From: CAYOXD01 sp964407825
GTDB taxonomy: Bacteria; Desulfobacterota; Desulfobacteria; Desulfobacterales; JAFDDL01
Length of the DNA stretch: 19,831 nucleotides
Assembly (NCBI GenBank): GCA_964407825.1
Contig: CAYOXD010000057.1
Coordinates: forward strand, 1-19,831
Reading direction: 5' to 3'
A program made the translations under genes and the position numbers. Below, in pieces: positions 1 through 7,844 of the stretch (position 1 is its first letter; every line of letters starts with the position of its first letter). A model generated the notes under the pieces. The model was not told the origin of the DNA, searched no databases, and saw nothing but the letters and a program-made list of their open reading frames with translations.

Positions 1-1
1 C

Positions 2-643
2 TTCCAGCGCTGCACCCAGTGCAAGCGCTGCACCGAGGAGTGCCCCTTCGGCGCCTTGGACGACGACGAAAAGGGTACACCGAAACCCAATCCGGCCCGG
101 TGCCGCCGATGCGGTACCTGCATGGGCGCCTGTCCCGAGCGTATCATCGGCTTCGCCGACTACAACATCGACTCCATCGGCTCCATGGTAAAGGCCATCG
201 GTGTTCCCTCGGAGGACGACTACACCGAGCCGCCCCTTCGGATTCTGGGTCTCGTGTGCGAGAACGACGCCTATCCGGCCATGGACATCGCCGCCATGAA
301 TGGGCTTTCCTATTCGGCCGATGTGCGGATCATCCCCGTGCGCTGCCTCGGGTCCATGAACGTCATCTGGATCAAGGACGCCCTCTCCCAGGGAATGGAC
401 GGTGTCTTCCTCCTCGGCTGCAAGCACGGCGACGATTACCAGTGCCACTTTGTCAAGGGAAGCGAGCTGGCCGACATCCGCATCAAAAAGATCGGGGACG
501 CCCTCGCCAGCCTGGCCCTGGAGGAGGAGCGGGTGGCCCAGTTCGAACTGGCCATCGACGAATACGACAAGCTGCCCAAGGTCATCAACGACTTTGTCGA
601 GGTGATCGAAGGCCTGGGACCGAACCCGTTCAAGGGTTTCTAA
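2..643 (+). CDS. qmoB: QmoB, quinone-interacting membrane-bound oxidoreductase subunit B (3' part)
   Basis: The left edge cuts the gene: about 213 C-terminal residues are visible, reading in frame from base 2 to a TAA. The visible part opens with two consecutive [4Fe-4S] ferredoxin motifs, CTQCKRCTEECP and CRRCGTCMGACP. An MvhD-type domain follows, with four cysteines in the contexts VCEN, RCLG, GCKH and YQCHF that would bind a [2Fe-2S] cluster. This order matches the C-terminal end of QmoB, an HdrA-like flavoprotein of sulfate reducers; the FAD-binding part lies outside the window. QmoB is a cytoplasmic subunit of the complex that links membrane quinones to APS reductase. qmoC follows after 58 bases, consistent with a qmoABC operon. 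An HdrA-type heterodisulfide reductase subunit is the alternative, but the qmoC and sat neighbours favour QmoB. Confidence 0.9.
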   Translation, partial: FQRCTQCKRCTEECPFGALDDDEKGTPKPNPARCRRCGTCMGACPERIIGFADYNIDSIGSMVKAIGVPSEDDYTEPPLRILGLVCENDAYPAMDIAAMNGLSYSADVRIIPVRCLGSMNVIWIKDALSQGMDGVFLLGCKHGDDYQCHFVKGSELADIRIKKIGDALASLALEEERVAQFELAIDEYDKLPKVINDFVEVIEGLGPNPFKGF

Positions 644-701
644 TGACTTGCACAGACACCGATGCCGTCTTTTCGGTAGATACACGAGGAGGTAATACAC
701 C

Positions 702-1850
702 ATGACGGATAGATATGTTGCGGATCCTGATGTGGGGTTTATTAAGGAGATTACCAAGCTGGGTGGGGCGGATGTTAAGAAATGCTTTCAGTGCGCCACC
801 TGCTCGGTGGCCTGCCCCATTTCACCCGAGGCGAAACCGTTTCCCAGAAAGGAGATGATCGCCACTTCATGGGGGTTGAAGGACAGACTGCTGGGAAACG
901 CCGACATCTGGCTGTGCCACAACTGCGGCGACTGTACCACCCGCTGCCCCAGGGGCGCAAAGCCCGGGGATGTGCTGGCCGCGGTCCGGGCCTATGCCAT
1001 CGCTGAGTACGCCACGCCGAAATGGCTTGCCAAGATGGTTCAGGACCCGTCGAAGTTGCCCTTTCTCCTTGCCATTCCGGCTGTGCTCATCCTGGTGGTG
1101 GGGCTGCTGCTGGACATGGTCGGACTGCACTGGCTACACTTTTCGCCCACGGGCGATGACCTGTGGCCCGCCAGCTATTTTGGCAACCTTCTAGTTGATT
1201 TTATCATGGTTCCCACCTTTACCCTGGCCGTCGTGGTCTTCGGCCTGGGCCTGAAGCGCTTTCTTGGGGACATCCATGCCAACGCCCTGGCTGAGGGAAA
1301 GACCGATAAAGAGACCATCGATCCGGCCGGCTTTCTGGAGGCGATCAAACGGGTGGTACCCAAAATTCTGAAGCACGAGAAATTCGTCGAGTGCGGCGAG
1401 AACGTGGAACGCTCCACCCCACACATGATGGTTCTCTATGGCTTCATCGGCCTGTTTATCGTCACGGGCTGCTTCTTCGCCGCCGAGTGGGTATTCCACC
1501 TGGAGGGGCCCTACCATCAGATCAACCCCGTCAAGTGGATCGCCAACGTGGGCGGCCTCTCGCTTGTGATCGGCGCGGCCCTTTTGCTGAAAAACCGCGT
1601 CTTCGATAAGAATAGCATCAGCAGTTACTGGGACTGGCAGCTGGTGGTCCTGGTCCTGGCCCTCGGGGTCACGGGCATGCTGACGGAGATGCTGCGGTTG
1701 GGAAGCCTCTTCGGCCTGTCGGGATTCATGTACTACCTGCATCTCATCTGCATCTGGTGCCTCTTTGCCTATGCGCCCTTCTCCAAGCTCGCGCACCTGG
1801 TCTACCGCACCGTGGCCATGGCCTACGCGGAGTACGCTGGCAGGAAATAA
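702..1850 (+). CDS. qmoC: QmoC, quinone-interacting membrane-bound oxidoreductase subunit C
   Basis: A complete 382-residue protein that fuses an HdrC-like iron-sulfur domain to an HdrE-like membrane domain, the hallmark of QmoC. Residues 28-38 (CFQCATCSVAC) and 72-82 (CHNCGDCTTRC) are two CxxCxxCxxxC motifs for [4Fe-4S] clusters. From about residue 120 to 366 there are six hydrophobic segments with several histidines, as in the b-type cytochrome part that exchanges electrons with menaquinone. The ATG is set by a strong Shine-Dalgarno (GAGGAGG, 686-692) nine bases upstream. The gene lies directly after qmoB and ends about 20 bases before a strong terminator, so it closes the qmo operon. The first 25 or so codons are richer in A/T-ending codons than the rest of the gene. 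Confidence 0.95.
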   Translation: MTDRYVADPDVGFIKEITKLGGADVKKCFQCATCSVACPISPEAKPFPRKEMIATSWGLKDRLLGNADIWLCHNCGDCTTRCPRGAKPGDVLAAVRAYAIAEYATPKWLAKMVQDPSKLPFLLAIPAVLILVVGLLLDMVGLHWLHFSPTGDDLWPASYFGNLLVDFIMVPTFTLAVVVFGLGLKRFLGDIHANALAEGKTDKETIDPAGFLEAIKRVVPKILKHEKFVECGENVERSTPHMMVLYGFIGLFIVTGCFFAAEWVFHLEGPYHQINPVKWIANVGGLSLVIGAALLLKNRVFDKNSISSYWDWQLVVLVLALGVTGMLTEMLRLGSLFGLSGFMYYLHLICIWCLFAYAPFSKLAHLVYRTVAMAYAEYAGRK

Positions 1851-1873
1851 AGCGCGGCTCATAGACTGACAAC

Positions 1874-1910
1874 AGAGGCGGCACCGTAGCAGGTGCCGCC
1901 TCTTTTTTTT
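1874..1910 (+). terminator. Rho-independent terminator of the qmo operon
   Basis: A perfect 12-base-pair stem (AGAGGCGGCACC at 1874-1885 with GGTGCCGCCTCT at 1892-1903) around a six-base loop is followed by an unbroken T run reaching 1910. It begins 23 bases after the qmoC stop codon and should end qmo transcription. Confidence 0.95.
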
Positions 1911-1960
1911 AATGAGAGGCAACCGATATGAATCAAAAACCACTCATCGGCCTATTCGAT

Positions 1961-1997
1961 AAAAAAAGGGGACGGCGCAACGCGCTGTCCCCTTTTT
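1961..1997 (-). terminator. Terminator of sat, probably bidirectional
   Basis: The arms at 1963-1977 (AAAAAGGGGACGGCG) and 1983-1997 (CGCTGTCCCCTTTTT) pair over 15 positions with one G-U wobble around a five-base loop. Read in reverse, the seven A's at 1961-1967 become the T run, about 30 bases after the sat stop codon, so it suits sat best. The T's at 1993-1997 could also stop forward readthrough from qmoC. Confidence 0.88.
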
Positions 1998-2027
1998 CAG
2001 TGCTGAATCTGTATTGAAACGAAATGC

Positions 2028-3305
2028 TTATTTCCCGCCGGTGGCGGCCGCGTGGGTCTTGATTTCAACCTTCTCGGTCAGGCCGGCATAGTACTCGCGC
2101 AGGATATCGAGTACCTCCTCGCGGCCGAAATGGTCGGGCAGGGTGGTGCCTTCGGAGAGGCCCTTACGCAGCATGGTGCCCGAGAGCAGCACGCGGTCTT
2201 CCTTGGCGTGGGGGCAGGTCCTGAGGGAAGCCATGCCGTCGCACTTGTGGCAGTAGAAGGTCCAGTCGATCTTCAGGGGCGTGCAAAGGAGCGCCTTTCC
2301 CTCTCCGGCCGGGCTCGGGATCTTGTCGAAGATGGTCTGGGCCTCGAACATGCCGTAGAAGTCGCCCACACCGGCGTGATCCCGGCCGATGATCATGCGG
2401 GAGCATCCGTAGTTCTGGCGGAAGGTGGCGTGCAGCAGGCCCTCGCGGGGTCCGGCATAGCGCATGTCCAGCGGATAGCCGCCCTGGACGACCTTGTTCT
2501 CCACAAAATAATTTTTCACCAGCACGTCGATGCATTTCACCCGCACCTCGGCAGGAATGTCGCCAGGTTTCAGGTTGCCGACCAGGGAGTGGATGAAAAC
2601 GCCGTCACAGACTTCCACCGCGATCTTGGCCAGGTACTCGTGGGAGCGATGCATGGGATTGCGCAGCTGAAGGGCCGCGACTTCCTTCCAGCCCCGCTCT
2701 TCGAAAATCTTGCGGGATTCGGCCGGACGCTGATAGATCCCCGCATACTTGGTGGGATATTCTGCTTCGCTCAGGACCTTGACATCGCCGGCCAGGCACA
2801 GCTCCTTCTGGGCCATGACCATCTGGACGCCCGGATGATCATCCTTGGCGATTTTCCAGAATTCCTCGGCCGTGGGGGTGCCTTCGCCCATGAAAACCTT
2901 CTCGCATTCCCACTTCTTATCGTCATCACTCATGGCCCACTTTTCGGTGACCTTCATGGTGGCCATGATAATTTTTCCTTCGGGGTCGTACAGGGCGACT
3001 TCATCGCCTGCATTGATGGCGCCGGCCTCCTCGGCGGAGGCGTCCAGGGTGACCGGTACCGGCCAGAAGGTGCCGTCGCTCATCAGGAAATTATCGCAAA
3101 CGCCCTTCCAGTCCGCTCGGGTCATGAAGCCGGTCAGGGGGCTGAACCCACCGATACCGATCATGATGAGATCGCCCTTGACCCGGGGGGAAATGGATAC
3201 CTTCGGAAGGCCTTCCGCCTTTTTCTTTTCAGCTTCCAGCTCGGCACCCTCGAGCAGGCAACACGTCAAGCCCTTTCCTCCATGAGGGGGAATCAAATTT
3301 GACAT
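2028..3305 (-). CDS. sat: Sulfate adenylyltransferase (ATP sulfurylase), dissimilatory type
   Basis: A 425-residue enzyme that makes APS and pyrophosphate from sulfate and ATP, the first cytoplasmic step of sulfate respiration. The family nucleotide-binding motifs are present: QLRNPMHRSHE from residue 213 and GRDHAG at 307-312. Near the C-terminal third, CHKC is followed by TCPH, which resembles the zinc-binding site of single-domain Sat enzymes. The length fits the homo-oligomeric bacterial/archaeal type, without a fused APS kinase. The start is the ATG reading MSNLIPP, preceded by AAAGGAG at seven bases. A TTG six codons further upstream is in frame, but its codons run through that ribosome site and I reject it. 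The gene has its own promoter and faces qmoC. Its product feeds AprAB, which works with QmoABC. Confidence 0.97.
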   Translation of the reverse strand: MSNLIPPHGGKGLTCCLLEGAELEAEKKKAEGLPKVSISPRVKGDLIMIGIGGFSPLTGFMTRADWKGVCDNFLMSDGTFWPVPVTLDASAEEAGAINAGDEVALYDPEGKIIMATMKVTEKWAMSDDDKKWECEKVFMGEGTPTAEEFWKIAKDDHPGVQMVMAQKELCLAGDVKVLSEAEYPTKYAGIYQRPAESRKIFEERGWKEVAALQLRNPMHRSHEYLAKIAVEVCDGVFIHSLVGNLKPGDIPAEVRVKCIDVLVKNYFVENKVVQGGYPLDMRYAGPREGLLHATFRQNYGCSRMIIGRDHAGVGDFYGMFEAQTIFDKIPSPAGEGKALLCTPLKIDWTFYCHKCDGMASLRTCPHAKEDRVLLSGTMLRKGLSEGTTLPDHFGREEVLDILREYYAGLTEKVEIKTHAAATGGK

Positions 3306-3312
3306 CTTTCGT

Positions 3313-3319
3313 CTCCTTT
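3313..3319 (-). promoter_or_regulatory. Ribosome binding site of sat (decides the start)
   Basis: On the reverse strand this reads AAAGGAG, seven bases before the ATG at 3305-3303. It supports the 425-residue start over the in-frame TTG at 3323, which would translate through the site. Confidence 0.85.
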
Positions 3320-3340
3320 CCAAATCGATTATTTATCCAA

Positions 3341-3360
3341 ATAGGTGTGGAACGACCTAT
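3341..3360. repeat. Inverted repeat in the sat leader
   Basis: ATAGGT at 3341-3346 is mirrored by ACCTAT at 3355-3360 around eight bases. It lies between the proposed sat -10 box and the sat ribosome site, so it would sit in the untranslated leader or early transcribed region. It could be a regulator site or a small RNA hairpin. No regulator is identified and a six-base arm can arise by chance. Confidence 0.35.
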
Positions 3361-3383
3361 ATCCCCATATACCAAAAGTAAGT

Positions 3384-3412
3384 TGAATATAAAGGAAATG
3401 GCGCCTTGTCAA
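3384..3412 (-). promoter_or_regulatory. Candidate sigma-70-type promoter for sat
   Basis: Reading in reverse, a perfect -35 box TTGACA (forward 3407-3412) is followed by an AT-rich stretch holding two overlapping -10 candidates. TATATT lies 15 bases on (3386-3391) and TATTCA 17 bases on (3384-3389). Transcription would begin around 3375-3378 and give a leader of about 70 bases. The -35 box is convincing; the exact -10 is not settled. Confidence 0.6.
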
Positions 3413-3422
3413 GCTATTTCCT

Positions 3423-3434
3423 GGGCCATGGCCC
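3423..3434. repeat. Perfect 12-base palindrome between sat and recN
   Basis: GGGCCATGGCCC is self-complementary. It lies about ten bases upstream of the proposed sat -35 box and about 100 bases before recN, in the shared divergent region. It could be a regulator site or chance in GC-rich DNA. No T run follows, so it is not a terminator. Confidence 0.3.
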
Positions 3435-3533
3435 GGTGGCGCTTTACAAAACCGCTGCGCTATGCCATAAGGCGATACTAACACCAGCCATATCCGTTAA
3501 CCCCCAAACCGTCACGCTTCCATTTGCAGGGCC

Positions 3534-5243
3534 ATGCTTCAGGAGCTTACCATTCGCAATTTTGCGATTATCGATGATTTGCATATCGGGTTTTCCGGCG
3601 GTCTGACCATTTTATCCGGAGAGACGGGCGCCGGGAAATCCATCCTCATAAATGCGGTCAATCTTCTTCTGGGCAGCCGGGTGTCGTCCGGTCTGGTGCG
3701 CGAGGGCGCCGACACGGCGGAACTCGAGGCGCTCTTCGCCGTGCCCCCTGATAGCCCCAGTGCGAAGGTCATGGGGAGCTTCGATCTGGACGCCGACGAC
3801 GGGCTGCTCATTCGCAGGGTGATTTCCCGGCATGACAAGCACCGGGTCTATATTAACGGCCGGTTGGCAACGGCCCAGATGCTCGGGGCGGTGACAGAGA
3901 ACCTGGCCAGCATCTCCGGTCAGCATGCCCATCAGGGGCTGCTGAAGGAGGACGCGCATCTGGAAATCCTCGACCGCTTCGCCGGCCTTCTACCGCTTCG
4001 GGAAGAGGTCTCGGCCTGTTTCCACGAGATGGCGCCTCTGATCGATGCGCTTCGCGATCTCCAGCACCTTGAGGCGCAGCGTCAGGAGCGGATGAGCCTG
4101 CTGGCGTTTCAGCGGGACGAGATTGACCGGTTGTCGCCTGTCCCAGGGGAAGATGAGGCCTTGGAAAGGGAGCGGGCTCGCCTGAAGCACGCGGAATTGC
4201 TTCATCAGAGTGCCCGGGGGGGGATTCAGGACCTCTACGAGGGCCAGGGGGCCGTGGTGGAGCAGCTGACTGGAGCCGCCAAGCGCCTGGCCAAAGCCGG
4301 GGAGATCGATGCCGAGCTGATGCCCATGGCCGAGGCGTTGACCGACGTTCTCTATAAGGTGGAAGAGGTCGTGAACTCCCTGCGCGCCTATGCCGATGGC
4401 GTTCAGACCGATGAGAACCGCCTGGAGGCGCTGGATGCGCGGATGGACGCCCTCAACCGGTTGAAGCGAAAGTATGGCGGCGATCTGGACTCGGTGCTGG
4501 CGAGAAGGCAGGAAATCGAGACGGCCCTGGAGGGAATGGAAAACCTGAGCACCCGGATCACCGCGGCCGAAAAACGGCTGACGGCGCTACATGCAAAAGC
4601 TGCTGATCTGGCCCGGGAGCTTTCCGGGCAGCGGCGCAGGGCCGCCCATGCGTTTTCCCGACAGGTGGAAAGGGAGCTATCCGACCTCAGGATGGCCGGC
4701 ACGCGGTTCGAGGTATGCCTTTCCCCGGCACCGGTGGCCCGGAACACGGATCCGCGCTTGGTGGTGGATGACGCGCTGCTGAATGAAACGGGCATGGACC
4801 GGGCGGTCTTCATGATCGCCCCCAATGTGGGCGAGGCGGCCAAGCCGATGGCAAAAATCGCCTCGGGGGGAGAGCTGTCCCGGCTCATGCTGGCCCTCAT
4901 GGCCATTCTGGCCGAAACCGAATCCGTCGGCCTGGTGGTTTTTGATGAGGTGGACGCGGGCATCGGCGGAGAGGTGGCCGAAATGGTGGGGAATAAAATA
5001 CGGCGCCTGGCAGGCTTTCACCAGATCCTGTGCATTACGCACCTGGCCCAGATCGCCAAATTCGCAGACCATCACTACCGGATTTCCAAAGGAGTATCGG
5101 ACGGTCGCACCCGGACGGGCATCGAACGGCTCGACGGCGGGGCGCAGCGGACCCAGGAAATCGCCCGGATGTTAGGGGGCTCCACCATCACGGAGGCGAC
5201 CCTGGCTCACGCGAAGGAGATGTTGAATTGGAAACTTGAATGA
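3534..5243 (+). CDS. recN: DNA repair protein RecN
   Basis: A 569-residue SMC-like ATPase, full length for RecN, which acts in recombinational repair of double-strand breaks. The N-terminus (MLQELTIRNFAIID) is typical. Walker A is GETGAGKS at residues 29-36, and an early QxG-type region (SISGQHAHQGLL) follows near residue 125. The middle, about 150-390, is charged and heptad-like, as expected of the coiled coil. The ABC signature ASGGELSR starts at residue 443 and Walker B LVVFDEVDAG ends near 476, followed by the D-loop/H-loop region around ITHLAQIAKFA. Both ATPase halves are therefore intact. The ATG has only a weak ribosome site (CAGGG). I saw no LexA-like CTGT/ACAG dyad upstream, so SOS control cannot be claimed from sequence. 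Confidence 0.96.
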   Translation: MLQELTIRNFAIIDDLHIGFSGGLTILSGETGAGKSILINAVNLLLGSRVSSGLVREGADTAELEALFAVPPDSPSAKVMGSFDLDADDGLLIRRVISRHDKHRVYINGRLATAQMLGAVTENLASISGQHAHQGLLKEDAHLEILDRFAGLLPLREEVSACFHEMAPLIDALRDLQHLEAQRQERMSLLAFQRDEIDRLSPVPGEDEALERERARLKHAELLHQSARGGIQDLYEGQGAVVEQLTGAAKRLAKAGEIDAELMPMAEALTDVLYKVEEVVNSLRAYADGVQTDENRLEALDARMDALNRLKRKYGGDLDSVLARRQEIETALEGMENLSTRITAAEKRLTALHAKAADLARELSGQRRRAAHAFSRQVERELSDLRMAGTRFEVCLSPAPVARNTDPRLVVDDALLNETGMDRAVFMIAPNVGEAAKPMAKIASGGELSRLMLALMAILAETESVGLVVFDEVDAGIGGEVAEMVGNKIRRLAGFHQILCITHLAQIAKFADHHYRISKGVSDGRTRTGIERLDGGAQRTQEIARMLGGSTITEATLAHAKEMLNWKLE

Positions 5244-5294
5244 TCTCATTGGGGGGATGAACCGTTAGAACATTCATGATGAAGTGAGGCGCTC

Positions 5295-7475
5295 ATGTAT
5301 GGTGTTCCTCCGTTGTTGTCCTTTCTTGGTTTTCTCGGCATGGCCGTCTACGGGGTTTTCTATGGCCCTCGCAGCGGAACCAACCGTTTGTTCGTCCGGA
5401 TCTGCCTGCTGTCCGCCCTGCTCTACCTGGCCACCTTCCACGTCCTTACCACCCCCAATGCCACCGCCGCTCTCTGGGTCAGCCGGGTGGACCATTGTTT
5501 CCTGGCATTTCTGGCGCCGCTCTATATTGCATTTTTTCATCGCTACCTGGGCTGGCCCCCTCCCCGGAGGCTGATACCCGCAGCCTATGCCCTTTCCTGC
5601 CTCTTGATGGGGATGGCCCTGACGCCATGGTACATCTCGGGCATGCGGCGACATTGGTTCGGTTTTTTTGCCGAAGCCGGCAACCTCTATCCCCTGTTCA
5701 GCCTCAGCTGCGCCGGAGCCAGCGTTTACGCCGCCGTGCTTCTGTACCGGGCGATCCGCGGAGAGGCGAACCGGTATCGGAAAAAGCAGTTGTGGTTTAT
5801 TTTTGCAGGCTTCGGCGGGTTGGGCGTCCTGAACGGCTTCAATTTTTTTCCCATTTACGGGAGTGACCTCTACCCCCCGGGAAATTTCGCCTTTCTGCCC
5901 ATGCTTGTATTTGCCTATGGCCTCTTCCGGTTCGATCTGCTGAATACGGCGGCCATTGTCAACACGGGTCTGGTCTATTCGGTTTTGACCGCCTGCCTGA
6001 CCGGCCTGTATGCACTGATCGTGACGGTGATGACAAGGGTGTTCAGCGAGGCGGCCTTCTCCCATACCATCCTTTTTCCGCTCCTCTTCTTTATGCTCGT
6101 GACCCTTGTCTTCGGTCCGCTCAAGACCCGGATACAGCGCTATGTCGACAGGCTCTTTTTCAGGGAAAAACGGAATTACCAGCGGACGATTCATCAGGTC
6201 AGCCGGATGATCGTATCGGTTCTTGATATGGATAAGATCGGTCGGACCCTCATCCGGACCATCGCTGATGCCATGCAGGTGCGTACCTGCCACTTGGTGA
6301 TACCGGCCCGGGACGAGGAGGCTCCCCTTTGTTTCAATTATCCGGAATTCGTGAGAGGCGCAGCGGGGCCGACGGACGGCGGCCGCGGCCTTCACGCCCA
6401 TCTCATGGAGAACCGGTCCACCGTGATGATGCACCCGCTAAGTGACCGGATTGACGACGGGCCGAGCAAGGCGCTGATCTTGGAAATGACCGCGATAGGG
6501 GCGGTCATGGCCGTCCCCCTTGTGTTCAAGGATCATGTGAATGGCTATTTTTTGCTCGGGCCGAAGCACTCGGGAGAGCCATTCAGGCGCGAGGATGTGG
6601 AGCTCCTGGAGAGCCTTTCAAGTCAGAGCGCCCTGGCGGTGGAAAACGCCCGTTCTTACCGGCGGGTGGATGAGCTGAACCGAAAACTCGAGCAGAAGGT
6701 GGCCCATCGGACCCGCTCCCTGCGCCGGGCCCTCCAGGACAAGGAGCGTACCCAGGAAGCGCTGATTCGCTCAGAAAGCCTGGCTGCCATCGGCCAGCTG
6801 GTGGCCGGAGCGGCCCACGAGCTGAACAATCCCCTGACCAGTGCGTTGAGTCTCGTTCAGACGGTGATGGAGGACCTCGGACAGGGGGCAGACGGGAGCT
6901 TTCCGGACCCGGAGACCCTCGAAGATCTGGCTTTTGCCAACAGGGAGTTGGGGCGTGCCCGGCTGATTGTGCGCAGTCTGTTGGGGCTGAGCCGTCAAAC
7001 CGACTGCTGCACGGAACGGGTAGACCTCAATACCGTCGTTCAAGACGCCCTTCGCATCCTCGAAACCCCTTATCGGGACCGGACCTTTTCCGTTCTGGAG
7101 AGTTATGGGCAGGACCTGCCCCCGGTGTTGGGAAACTTCGCCCATCTCGGCCAGGTGGTGCTGAATATCGTTCAGAATGCCTTTCAGGTCATGCAGGGAC
7201 GCAAGGATGCGGTGCGTTTGGTCACCGGCTATGACGGAACCTCCCGATCGGTGGTGTTCAGCTGCATCGATGCCGGCCCGGGCGTACCCCCTCCCATCCG
7301 CAAGGACATCTTCAACCCTTTTTTTACCACCAAGGAGCCGGGAAAGGGCACGGGACTGGGACTGTATATTACCCACGAAATTGTCCGTCGGTACGGCGGC
7401 GCGCTTTTCTATGAGGAGCAGCCCGGGGGCGGCGCGGGGTTTACGGTGCGCCTGCCCGCCCTGAGCGCTGAATAG
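5295..7475 (+). CDS. Orphan membrane histidine kinase with multi-pass N-terminus and GAF domain
   Basis: A 726-residue sensor kinase. Residues about 5-275 hold roughly eight or nine hydrophobic segments, resembling the 7TM N-terminal region of PrsK-like kinases. A GAF-like domain follows at about 305-455, then a short coiled coil with the heptad-like stretch RVDELNRKLEQKV. The dimerisation/phosphoacceptor domain has the H-box AHELNNPLT with His508. The catalytic domain shows the N-box (Asn628), DAGPG at 659-663 and GTGLGL at 685-690, so the kinase looks active. The GAF domain or membrane region presumably senses the signal, which is unknown. The gene starts 51 bases after recN with GTGAGG as a modest ribosome site. 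No response regulator adjoins it; the nearest, at 11.8 kb, has its own kinase. Confidence 0.92.
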   Translation: MYGVPPLLSFLGFLGMAVYGVFYGPRSGTNRLFVRICLLSALLYLATFHVLTTPNATAALWVSRVDHCFLAFLAPLYIAFFHRYLGWPPPRRLIPAAYALSCLLMGMALTPWYISGMRRHWFGFFAEAGNLYPLFSLSCAGASVYAAVLLYRAIRGEANRYRKKQLWFIFAGFGGLGVLNGFNFFPIYGSDLYPPGNFAFLPMLVFAYGLFRFDLLNTAAIVNTGLVYSVLTACLTGLYALIVTVMTRVFSEAAFSHTILFPLLFFMLVTLVFGPLKTRIQRYVDRLFFREKRNYQRTIHQVSRMIVSVLDMDKIGRTLIRTIADAMQVRTCHLVIPARDEEAPLCFNYPEFVRGAAGPTDGGRGLHAHLMENRSTVMMHPLSDRIDDGPSKALILEMTAIGAVMAVPLVFKDHVNGYFLLGPKHSGEPFRREDVELLESLSSQSALAVENARSYRRVDELNRKLEQKVAHRTRSLRRALQDKERTQEALIRSESLAAIGQLVAGAAHELNNPLTSALSLVQTVMEDLGQGADGSFPDPETLEDLAFANRELGRARLIVRSLLGLSRQTDCCTERVDLNTVVQDALRILETPYRDRTFSVLESYGQDLPPVLGNFAHLGQVVLNIVQNAFQVMQGRKDAVRLVTGYDGTSRSVVFSCIDAGPGVPPPIRKDIFNPFFTTKEPGKGTGLGLYITHEIVRRYGGALFYEEQPGGGAGFTVRLPALSAE

Positions 7476-7563
7476 GGGGTTGTCTTCGCTGGCGCAAGGA
7501 TGTAAGGTATGGGGACCCTGAGGGTTTTTATTTATACGATCCCATGAATCAGGAAGGAACGTT

Positions 7564-7569
7564 AAGGAG
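7564..7569 (+). promoter_or_regulatory. Ribosome binding site of the FmdB-type gene (decides the start)
   Basis: AAGGAG lies seven bases before the ATG at 7577. An in-frame ATG at 7544 would put this site inside the coding sequence and add 11 residues ahead of the conserved family start MPIYEF. Confidence 0.8.
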
Positions 7570-7576
7570 CAAGTTT

Positions 7577-7819
7577 ATGCCCATTTATGAGTTTAGATGC
7601 CGCAATTGCAATGAATTGTTTGAAATACTTGTCATGAAGGCAGATTCGGGGCAGATCCAATGTCCCAAATGCGAGGGTTCGGAAACCGAGCGGGTCATGA
7701 GCTCGACCCATTACACGATGACAGGCGGCGGCGGGGGGAACACCTGCCGGCCCAGCGCCCAGACGCGCACCTGCACCAGCGGCTCCTGCACCACCTACGA
7801 TATCCCCGGTCCCGGTTGA
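7577..7819 (+). CDS. FmdB-family zinc-ribbon protein
   Basis: An 80-residue protein that begins MPIYEFRCRNCNELFE, the signature start of the FmdB/CxxC_CXXC_SSSS regulatory-protein family. Two cysteine pairs (CRNC and CPKC) about 25 residues apart would bind one zinc. The tail is rich in glycine, serine, threonine and cysteine (GGGGGNTC, CTSGSC), common in this family and probably disordered. FmdB was named for a proposed role in formamidase gene regulation, but the biochemical role of the family is not established. It heads a run of five forward genes; the Fur-FeoA gene starts 25 bases after it. I saw no convincing promoter in the 100 bases after the kinase gene. Confidence 0.85.
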   Translation: MPIYEFRCRNCNELFEILVMKADSGQIQCPKCEGSETERVMSSTHYTMTGGGGGNTCRPSAQTRTCTSGSCTTYDIPGPG

Positions 7820-7844
7820 TAGCCGACCGACGTGGAACCAGCCG

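Noticed and set aside
19..705. A 228-codon forward frame overlapping qmoB.
   Set aside because: The overlapping qmoB frame carries the cysteine clusters; this one is arginine-rich and domain-free.
1928..2017. A 29-codon forward reading frame with GAGAGG eight bases upstream, between qmoC and sat.
   Set aside because: It lies after a strong terminator and its codons run through the sat terminator hairpin. No recognisable protein; most likely chance.
2052..3302. A 416-codon open frame opposite sat.
   Set aside because: sat on the other strand has full family motifs and its own ribosome site. The frame is a by-product of its GC-rich codons.
3435..3533. A LexA (SOS) box before recN.
   Set aside because: No CTGT-N8-ACAG-like or other clear dyad is visible in the 100 bases before recN, though LexA motifs vary between lineages.
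5274..6434. A 386-codon reverse frame opposite the membrane kinase.
   Set aside because: It reads as low-complexity charged sequence without domains, whereas the forward frame has membrane segments and kinase motifs.
7476..7576. A terminator or promoter between the membrane kinase and the FmdB-type gene.
   Set aside because: CCCTGAGGG before a T run leaves too small a loop for a hairpin, and TTGTCT/TAAGGT is a poor promoter match.
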